Of a stretch of DNA of 64,000 bases, positions 58,401 through 64,000 are shown one piece after another. Position 1 is the first letter of the stretch. The number at the start of each line of letters is the position of its first letter. Source of the DNA: Arthrobacter sp. 131MFCol6.1. GTDB taxonomy: Bacteria; Actinomycetota; Actinomycetes; Actinomycetales; Micrococcaceae. The notes under the pieces were generated by a model, which was not told the DNA's origin, did not search any database, and was given only the letters and a program-made list of their open reading frames with translations. Both the position numbers and the translations under genes were made by a program. The DNA is taken from assembly GCF_000374925.1 (NCBI RefSeq), contig NZ_KB895546.1, positions 1 through 64,000 on the forward strand, in the 5' to 3' direction.

Positions 58401-59975
58401 CTAGCCCTCTTCTGTCGGTGCCGGAGTAGTGGAGGATGTTGGGGCGGCGCCCGCGGCGACTGTATCGACCGCGGCGGCGGATTGGGCCAGGCCTGATCCG
58501 GCACTGGCGGACTCGGCCAGGGCGGACTCGGCCAGGGCGGACTCGGCCAGGGCGGCGGAGACGGAACCGGGGCGGTTGGCCGCAACCCAGCCTTCGGAGT
58601 TCCGCTGCTTGGCCAGGGTGACGGCGAGGGCGCCGGCCGGGACGTCCTGGCGGATGATCGCGCCGGCGCCGCTGTAGGCGCCGTCGCCCACGCGCACCGG
58701 GGCCACGAACACGGTGTTCGAACCGGTGCGCACACCCGAGCCGATCACCGTACGGTGCTTCTTCTCGCCGTCGTAATTGGCGGTGATGTTGCCGCAGCCG
58801 ATGTTGGTGTCCTCGCCGATTTCCGCGTCCCCGGCGTAGCCGAGGTGGGACAGCTTCGAGCCGCGGCCGATCGTGACGTTCTTGGTTTCGTAGAACGCGC
58901 CGATCTTGCCGGTCTCGCCCAGGAAGGTGCCCGGGCGCAGGTAGGTGAAGGGGCCCACGCTGGCGCGCGCCCCGATCGTGGAGCCGGAGCCGTGGGTGCG
59001 GATCACCGTGGCGCCGGTTCCCACCGTGACGTCGGTCAGCGTGGTGTCCGGGCCGACGACGGCGTCGCGCGCCACCGTGGTGCTGCCGTGCAGCTGGGTG
59101 TTGGGCAGGAGGCGGACGTCCTCGTCGAGCGTCACCGTGGCGTCGATCCACGTCGTGGCGGGATCCACGACGGTCACGCCGGCGCGCATCCAGGCTTCGA
59201 GGGTGCGGCGGTTCAGTTCAGCGCCGAGCGCCGAGAGCTGGACGCGGTCGTTGGCGCCCTCCACCTGCCAGCGGTCTTCGGTGACGACGGCGGCGACGCG
59301 GCCGCCCGCGGCGCGGGCCAGGGCCAGGACATCGGTGAGGTACTTTTCGCCCTGGGCGTTGTCCGTGGTGACGTGGACCAGCGCGTCGCGCAGCACGGCG
59401 GCGTCGAAGGCGTAGATGCCGGAGTTGACCTCACGGATTTCGCGTTCGGCGCTGGTGGCGTCCTTGTGTTCGCGGATTCCCGTGACGGTTCCGTCTTCTG
59501 CGCGGAGGATGCGTCCGTAGCCGGTGGCGTCGTCGAGCACGGCGGTGAGGACGGTGACGGCGTTGCCCTCGGCCTCGTGGGCGGCGACGAGCTCGGCGAG
59601 CAGGCCGCCGGTGAGCAGCGGGACGTCGCCGTACGTGACCACGACCGTTCCGCCCAGCGGCCCCTGGGGGTCGAGCGTGTCGAGCGCTTCCAGTGCCGCT
59701 TCGACCGCGCGGCCGGTGCCGGGTACATCGTCCTGGTCCACAATCTGGGCCTGCGGATCGAGGGCGGCGACGTGGGCGGCCACGAGGTCGCGTTCGTGCC
59801 GGACTACGAGGGCCAGCTCACGGGGGTTGATACTGCGGGCCGCCTGGAGCGCGTGGCCGACCAGGGAGCGGCCGCCGATCTCGTGGAGAATTTTGGGGGT
59901 ACGGGATTTCATCCGGGTACCGGCCCCTGCAGCTAGGACGATCACGGCGGCTGGGCCAGTATTCTCGGGGCTCAC
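58401..59975 (-). CDS. glmU: Bifunctional GlmU (N-acetylglucosamine-1-P uridyltransferase / glucosamine-1-P acetyltransferase)
   Basis: 524 aa from GTG 59975 (AAGGAGAG upstream). An open frame further upstream to 60134 is rejected because it runs through tRNA-Gln. N-terminal nucleotidyltransferase: VIVLAAGAGTRMKSRTPKIL, DQDDVPGTGRAV, VTYGDVPLLTGG. The C-terminal left-handed beta-helix acetyltransferase contains ATVIRTHGSGSTIG, GPFTYLRPGTFLGETGKIGA and ENTNIGCGNITANYDGEKKH-like EDTNIGCGNITANYDGEKK. Makes UDP-GlcNAc for peptidoglycan. Odd feature: a 60-residue Ala/Ser-rich tail with three perfect ALAES repeats beyond the normal end. Confidence 0.95.
   Translation of the reverse strand: MSPENTGPAAVIVLAAGAGTRMKSRTPKILHEIGGRSLVGHALQAARSINPRELALVVRHERDLVAAHVAALDPQAQIVDQDDVPGTGRAVEAALEALDTLDPQGPLGGTVVVTYGDVPLLTGGLLAELVAAHEAEGNAVTVLTAVLDDATGYGRILRAEDGTVTGIREHKDATSAEREIREVNSGIYAFDAAVLRDALVHVTTDNAQGEKYLTDVLALARAAGGRVAAVVTEDRWQVEGANDRVQLSALGAELNRRTLEAWMRAGVTVVDPATTWIDATVTLDEDVRLLPNTQLHGSTTVARDAVVGPDTTLTDVTVGTGATVIRTHGSGSTIGARASVGPFTYLRPGTFLGETGKIGAFYETKNVTIGRGSKLSHLGYAGDAEIGEDTNIGCGNITANYDGEKKHRTVIGSGVRTGSNTVFVAPVRVGDGAYSGAGAIIRQDVPAGALAVTLAKQRNSEGWVAANRPGSVSAALAESALAESALAESASAGSGLAQSAAAVDTVAAGAAPTSSTTPAPTEEG
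58509..58553 (-). repeat. Three perfect tandem copies of a 15-bp unit in the glmU 3' end
   Basis: GGACTCGGCCAGGGC is repeated at 58509, 58524 and 58539, encoding (Ala-Leu-Ala-Glu-Ser) three times on the minus strand. Because the unit is a multiple of three, copy-number change would keep the frame. Confidence 0.85.
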
Positions 59976-60018
59976 GTATTGGCTCTCCTTGCTTGGTTGC
60001 GCAGTGTGTCTCGCCAAG

Positions 60019-60090
60019 TTCCGCCCATAGGACTCGAACCTATACTCCACGGCTCCAAAGGCCGGGGTGCTGCCATTACACCAGAGCGGA
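60019..60090 (-). tRNA. tRNA-Gln (anticodon TTG)
   Basis: 72 nt on the minus strand. Acceptor arms TCCGCTC (60090-60084) and GGGCGGA (60026-60020) pair with one G-T. The anticodon loop is CTTTGGA, giving TTG. The T arm is ATAGG/CCTAT with loop TTCGAGT. CCA is not encoded. It lies 43 bp upstream of the glmU start on the same strand, as in many actinobacteria. Confidence 0.95.
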
Positions 60091-60252
60091 CCGTGCACAG
60101 GCTTGACCTGTGGCACGAGAATCAATTCTGCCACGAAGGTTGATGCTCGTGCGACTCAGGGCCGCGGAAGGGCGGCCGGCAGGTGCGGGAGGGCGGTGCG
60201 GCCGGGCGGCGCGGCCGGTAGGTGTGCGGGAGGGCGGTGCGGCCGGTGCCAC
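60091..60252. other. GC-rich spacer with a short imperfect direct repeat
   Basis: Between tRNA-Gln and the palindrome array. A unit of about 25 bp containing GTGCGGGAGGGCGGTGCGGC occurs near 60183 and again near 60225. Any promoter for the minus-strand tRNA-glmU transcript should lie here, but I cannot point to a clear one. Confidence 0.4.
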
Positions 60253-60718
60253 GGGACATGCCCATTCTTGGTCTGCGCGAAGATACAGGTCCTGCAAGAT
60301 CCCTGCACTCCGCGGGACATGCCCAGTGTTGGTCCCCAGCAATGGACATACTGCCAATATGCCCATCCCTGGCCGCGCCGAGGGACATGTCCTGAGGGAT
60401 CTAGGCCCTGCAATGGACAGGTCCAGTGTTGGTCTACGCGGCGGGACATGTCCTGCAGGATTCACGCACTCCGCGGAACGTGTCTTCCTGGGCGCGCCGA
60501 GACCTGTCCTCTAAGCGGGACATGCCCAGCGTTGGTCCCCAGCACTGGACATACTGCCAATATGCCCATCCCTGGCCGCGCCGAGGGACATGTCCTGAGG
60601 GATCTAGGCCCTGCAATGGACATGTCCAGTGTTGGTCTACGCGGCGGGACATGTCCTGTGGGTTTTGGGGGCTACGAGGGACATGTCCAGCGGTGGGTGC
60701 ACACACTGGGCATGTCCC
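60253..60718. repeat. Palindrome-rich repeat array (GGACATGTCC boxes, with two 142-bp direct copies)
   Basis: A 466-bp gene-free array. Two direct copies of 142 bp, 60314-60455 and 60517-60658, differ at only about three positions. Within and around them the perfect palindrome GGACATGTCC occurs six times (60383, 60444, 60586, 60618, 60647, 60679), with near copies at 60253, 60314 and 60517 (GGGACATGCCC), 60415 (GGACAGGTCC) and 60708 (GGGCATGTCCC). A weaker repeat containing GCACTCCGCGG appears at about 60304 and 60466. Open frames crossing it simply translate the repeats. Confidence 0.85.
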
Positions 60719-60733
60719 GGGGAGGGCAGGAGG

Positions 60734-62563
60734 CTACTCCCCCAGCACTTCCAGGGCCTCAAGCCACTCGAGTTCGAGGGCTTCGCGTTCCCCGGCCAGT
60801 TCCTGGAGTTTCGCGTTGAGCCCGGCGAGCTCGTCGAATTTGCTGGCGTCCCCGGCACCGGCCGTCATCTGGGCGTGGATCTTGTCTTCCTGCTGCTTGA
60901 GTTTGCCCAGCTGGCGGTCGATCCGGTTCTTGGCCTTGCGGGCGTCGCGCTTTTCGGCCTCGGAAGGGCCGCTGGCGGCGGGCGCGGAACCCCCGCCGGC
61001 GGACGTGACGGGATTCCCGCCGCCGGTGATCGTGGAGCCGGCCAGGGCCCCTTCGCGCAGTTCGAGGTACTGGTCCACGCCGCGCGGCAGGGCGCGGATC
61101 TTGCCGTCGCCAAGGAGCGCCATCTGGTGGTCCGTGACGCGCTCCAGCAGGTACCGGTCGTGGCTGACCACAACGAGCGTGCCGGGCCAGCCGTCGAGCA
61201 CATCTTCGACGGCGGCGAGGGTATCGGTGTCGAGGTCATTGGTCGGCTCGTCAAGCATCAGCACGTTCGGCTCCCCCACGAGCAGGCGCAGGAGCTGCAG
61301 CCGCCGGCGTTCGCCACCGGAGAGGTCCTTGACCGGGGTCCACTGCTTCTCGTTGGTGAAGCCAAGCTGCTCCACGAGCTGTCCGGCGGTGAATTCCTTG
61401 CCGCCGACGTTGAAGGAGCGCTTTTCCCGCTCGATCACTTCGATCACACGCAGGTCCGAGACGTCGTCGAGTTCCTTGACCTCCTGGGTCAGGACCGCGG
61501 TGACCACCGTCTTGCCGCGCTTGACCTTCCCGGAGGTGGGCTGGATCTCGCCGTTGAGGAGTTTGAGCAGGGTGGTCTTGCCGGCGCCGTTGACGCCCAC
61601 GAGGCCCAGCCGCTCCCCGGGAGCGAGGCGCAGGGTGATGTTGTCGAAGAGCTTCTGCCCGGCCTCGCCGCCGATGAAGTCCAGTGAGACGTGCTCGAGG
61701 TCCAGGACGTCCTTGCCCAGCCGGGCGGTGGCCATCTTGCTCAGCGCCGTCGAGTCGCGCGGCTCGGGGACGTCCGCGATCAGGGCGTTGGCTGCCTCGA
61801 TCCGGAACTTTGGCTTGGCGGTCCGGGCCGGGGCACCGCGCCGGAGCCAGGCGAGCTCCTTCTTCACCAGCTGCTGGCGCTTGCTTTCCATCACGGAAGC
61901 GGACCGGTCGCGCTCCGCCCGGGCCAGGACGTAGGCGGCATAGCCGCCGTCGAACGGGTCCATGATGCCGTCGTGGATTTCCCAGGTCTTGGTGCAGACT
62001 TCGTCGAGGAACCAGCGGTCGTGGGTAACCACGAGGAAGGCGCCCTGGTTGGCCCGCCAGCGGGTCTTCAGGTGCCGTGACAGCCACGCGACGCCTTCGA
62101 CGTCGAGGTGGTTGGTCGGCTCGTCGAGCATGATGACGTCGTGGTCCTCGATCAGCAGCTTGGCCAGCGCCACACGCCGCTTCTGCCCGCCGGAGAGCGC
62201 ATGGACGTTGGCGTGCCAGTCGACGTCGGACACCAGCCCGCCCATGACTTCGCGGATCTGGGGATTGCGGGCCCACTCATAGTCGGCCTGGTCCCCCACG
62301 ATCGCGGCGCCGACGGTGAGGTCGCCGTCGAGCACGTCGCTCTGGTCCAGGTAGCCGATGTTGACCTCGCTGCGCTTGGTCACGCGGCCGGAGTCCGGGG
62401 TGGAGCGCATGGCCAGCAGCCGCATCAGGGTTGACTTGCCGTCGCCGTTGCGGCCCACCATGCCGATCCGGTCGCCCTCTTCAAGGCCGAGGGTAATGCC
62501 ATCGAGAACGGTACGGGTTGCATACGAGACCGTGAGGTTCTCGCCGCCGAGCAGGTGTGCCAC
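60734..62563 (-). CDS. ABC-F family ATPase (Uup/EttA-like)
   Basis: 609 aa, two ABC cassettes in one soluble chain without membrane domains. First Walker A GRNGDGKST (37-45), signature LSGGQKRRVALAKLL, Walker B VIMLDEPTNHLD; second GVNGAGKTT, LSGGERRRLQLLRLL, VLMLDEPTNDLD. A charged linker (RDRSASVMESKRQQLVKKEL) joins the cassettes, and a C-terminal basic coiled coil (KRDARKAKNRIDRQLGKL) ends the protein, as in Uup. ABC-F proteins act on ribosomes or DNA structures rather than transport. Start is GTG 62563, 72 bp behind ispE. The gene sits in the conserved ispE-glmU interval. Confidence 0.9.
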   Translation of the reverse strand: MAHLLGGENLTVSYATRTVLDGITLGLEEGDRIGMVGRNGDGKSTLMRLLAMRSTPDSGRVTKRSEVNIGYLDQSDVLDGDLTVGAAIVGDQADYEWARNPQIREVMGGLVSDVDWHANVHALSGGQKRRVALAKLLIEDHDVIMLDEPTNHLDVEGVAWLSRHLKTRWRANQGAFLVVTHDRWFLDEVCTKTWEIHDGIMDPFDGGYAAYVLARAERDRSASVMESKRQQLVKKELAWLRRGAPARTAKPKFRIEAANALIADVPEPRDSTALSKMATARLGKDVLDLEHVSLDFIGGEAGQKLFDNITLRLAPGERLGLVGVNGAGKTTLLKLLNGEIQPTSGKVKRGKTVVTAVLTQEVKELDDVSDLRVIEVIEREKRSFNVGGKEFTAGQLVEQLGFTNEKQWTPVKDLSGGERRRLQLLRLLVGEPNVLMLDEPTNDLDTDTLAAVEDVLDGWPGTLVVVSHDRYLLERVTDHQMALLGDGKIRALPRGVDQYLELREGALAGSTITGGGNPVTSAGGGSAPAASGPSEAEKRDARKAKNRIDRQLGKLKQQEDKIHAQMTAGAGDASKFDELAGLNAKLQELAGEREALELEWLEALEVLGE

Positions 62564-62635
62564 TGGGAACTGCTTTCTTAGGTGTATCGGTGAAGTGAAG
62601 CCGTGAAGTCATGAGATGCGGTGCGTCAAAAGCTC

Positions 62636-63598
62636 CTAAAGGAGCGTATCGGAGATGATGCGGGCCCCGTGCACCGGCCCGTGCACGGCCAAGGCGTCGA
62701 GGCTGTGGTGGCGGAGCTCTTCGGCGAGTCCGGCGGCCGCGGCGGGGCTGTGCGCGAGGAACGCGACAGTGGGCCCGGAGCCGGAGACGATGCCTGCGAT
62801 CGCGCCGCAGGCCTCGCCGCGGCCCAGGGTCTCGCGCAGGCCCGGGGCCAGTTCGATCGAGGCGCGTTGGAGGTCGTTGACCAGGACGCGGCTCAGGGCG
62901 TCGGCGTCGCCGCTGCGCAGGGCGGTGAGCACGCCGGGGTCGACGGCGTCGGGTTCGTCCACCGCCACGCCCTCGGCCGCGCGCAGGCGGTCCAGGGTGC
63001 GGTAGACCTCCGGGGTGGGCAGGCCGAAGTCCGCGGTGACCAGGACCCAGTCCGTTTGGGCCTTGACCAGCGCCGGTGAGAGCTCATCGCCCAGGCCCAG
63101 TCCGACGGCGGTGCCGCCCAGCAGCGCGAAGGGGACATCGGCGCCGAGCTCGGCGGCCAGGTGGGCCAGCTCATCGCGGGAGAGCCCGCTGTTCCACAAC
63201 GCGTCGCAAGCCAGCAGGGTGGCGGCGGCGTCGGCCGACCCGCCGCCCATGCCGCCAGCGACGGGCACCCGTTTGGTGATCTCCAAGTGGACACCGGTGG
63301 AGTGTTCCGAGACGTCGGCCATGATGGCTGCGGCCTTGTAGGCCAGGTTGCGGTGATCGAGCGGAATGTCCACCCCATCGAGGTCCACGGTGCTCGCATC
63401 GCTGATGCTGACGGTGATCTCGCCGGTATCGGTGCTGGTGGCGGCAATTTCTTCGTAGAGCGAGACAGCAAGGTAGACGCTGGCCACGGAGTGGTAGCCG
63501 TCCGGCCGCAGCGGTCCGACGTCCAGTGAGACGTTAACCTTGCCTGGAGCTTTCACCCGGACAGTCCTCGCGGCAAAGCGCCCTCTCACTGCGTTCAT
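62636..63598 (-). CDS. ispE: 4-diphosphocytidyl-2-C-methyl-D-erythritol kinase
   Basis: 320 aa GHMP kinase of the non-mevalonate isoprenoid pathway. VRVKAPGKVNVSLDVGPLRP (Lys20), PLDHRNLAYKAA, the ATP loop PVAGGMGGGSADAAA (112-126), catalytic Asp154 in LGADVPFALLGGTA, and the C-terminal GIVSGSGPTVAFLA are present. Length is typical. It lies 70 bp behind rsmA on the same strand, the usual bacterial neighbour. Confidence 0.95.
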   Translation of the reverse strand: MNAVRGRFAARTVRVKAPGKVNVSLDVGPLRPDGYHSVASVYLAVSLYEEIAATSTDTGEITVSISDASTVDLDGVDIPLDHRNLAYKAAAIMADVSEHSTGVHLEITKRVPVAGGMGGGSADAAATLLACDALWNSGLSRDELAHLAAELGADVPFALLGGTAVGLGLGDELSPALVKAQTDWVLVTADFGLPTPEVYRTLDRLRAAEGVAVDEPDAVDPGVLTALRSGDADALSRVLVNDLQRASIELAPGLRETLGRGEACGAIAGIVSGSGPTVAFLAHSPAAAAGLAEELRHHSLDALAVHGPVHGARIISDTLL

Positions 63599-63668
63599 GG
63601 CTCCACGCTATGGCATCGCGGCCCGGGCTCCAAGCACGCACCGGCCCCCAGGGGAACGGAGGAGGAGC

Positions 63669-64000
63669 TCAGGAGTCCGGCTGCCCGTGGGCTTCGGCGA
63701 TCCTGGCGAACGCCGCGATGTCGATCACTTCACCGCGTGCGGTGGGGTCCACGCCGGCGGCCCGCAGGCAGCGTTCGGCCTCGGCGGCACTGCCGGCCCA
63801 GCCGGCCAGCGCGGCCCGGAGCGTCTTGCGGCGCTGCGCGAAGGCGGCGTCAATCACGGCAAAGACCTGCTCCCTGGTGGCAGTCGTGACGGGCGGTTCC
63901 CGGCGCGTGAAGGCGACGAGCCCGGAATGGATCTTGGGCGCGGGCCAGAAGACGTTCATGCCGATCACGCCGGCCTTGCGCATGCTGCTGTACCAGGCGG
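63669..64000 (-). CDS. rsmA: C-terminal part of RsmA (KsgA) 16S rRNA dimethyladenosine transferase, cut by window edge
   Basis: About 110 residues are visible. [20 protein letters not shown] is the family's VFxPxPKVdS segment after the catalytic domain. It is followed by the C-terminal helical domain [19 protein letters not shown] and the [20 protein letters not shown] end. The enzyme dimethylates two adjacent adenines near the 3' end of 16S rRNA. The SAM-binding N-terminus lies outside the window. It heads the ispE/ABC-F run. Confidence 0.93.
   Translation of the reverse strand, partial: AWYSSMRKAGVIGMNVFWPAPKIHSGLVAFTRREPPVTTATREQVFAVIDAAFAQRRKTLRAALAGWAGSAAEAERCLRAAGVDPTARGEVIDIAAFARIAEAHGQPDS

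Noticed and set aside
60019..60134. Longer N-terminus for glmU starting at 60134
   Set aside because: It would translate through tRNA-Gln. GTG 59975 has an AAGGAGAG site and begins just before the conserved nucleotidyltransferase motif.
60253..60718. CRISPR array
   Set aside because: Repeats are palindromic and not at constant spacing, the spacers themselves are duplicated, and no cas genes are present.
60426..61934. A 502-codon plus-strand open frame across the repeat array and the ABC-F gene
   Set aside because: Its first third translates the palindrome repeats and the rest is antisense to the ABC-F gene.

Overview
The window reads as chromosomal DNA of a high-GC Gram-positive actinobacterium, most likely an Arthrobacter or Pseudarthrobacter-type member of the Micrococcaceae. 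The basis is uniformly high GC, frequent GTG/TTG starts with purine-rich ribosome binding sites, and actinobacterial family content (LpdA-type quinone reductase without a redox disulfide, SCO4848-family and DUF2505 proteins, biotin carboxylase/BCCP fusion). It also shows two gene orders I know from actinobacteria: lpdA/punA/phosphosugar mutase, and rsmA-ispE-ABCF-(tRNA-Gln)-glmU-prs-rplY-pth. The genus is an inference.

Layout. 0-5.3 kb: the start of a truncated HNH/DUF222 gene, a methyltransferase, a decayed locus, Maf, an acyl-CoA carboxylase alpha chain and a class I glutamine amidotransferase. 5.4-12.3 kb: an MHS-family transporter divergent from a nitrate uptake/reduction operon (NarK-type transporter, molybdopterin nitrate reductase, FAD/[2Fe-2S] electron-transfer partner). 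12.4-19.9 kb: an accessory-looking stretch with a 2H phosphoesterase, a HAD phosphatase with a broken gene upstream, an AT-richer patch with two orphan membrane proteins, and several hypotheticals. 19.9-32.5 kb: nucleoside salvage and catabolism (lpdA, punA, phosphosugar mutase, deoC), interrupted between the mutase and deoC by the nitrite reduction locus (nirD divergent from nirB-cobA-HemD/winged-helix regulator, plus an orphan NirB-like FAD protein). 32.5-43.4 kb: YdjM-type protein, mfd, an SDR/DUF2867 protein, small conserved proteins, VanZ-like, UDP-sugar dehydrogenase, sufU and sufS. 44.3-55.6 kb: four consecutive genes of about 900 codons, all on the minus strand, each encoding an N-terminal P-loop ATPase and a C-terminal LuxR helix-turn-helix. 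55.8-64 kb: the conserved pth-rplY-prs-glmU-tRNA-Gln-ABCF-ispE-rsmA block, with an unusual palindrome-rich repeat array between tRNA-Gln and the ABC-F gene.

How it works together. The nitrate and nitrite loci together encode uptake of nitrate, reduction to nitrite, reduction to ammonium, and the sirohaem branch (CobA) needed by NirB. The HemD-like protein with a C-terminal winged helix is most simply an NnaR-type regulator of this pathway. The three candidate promoters carry 5-nt boxes at 11-bp spacing that resemble actinobacterial GlnR sites, best at nirB.

The least explained parts are the four-gene ATPase/LuxR block, which looks like two two-gene operons related by duplication, the GGACATGTCC repeat array at 60.25-60.72 kb, and a 30-bp palindrome inside the nitrate reductase gene.
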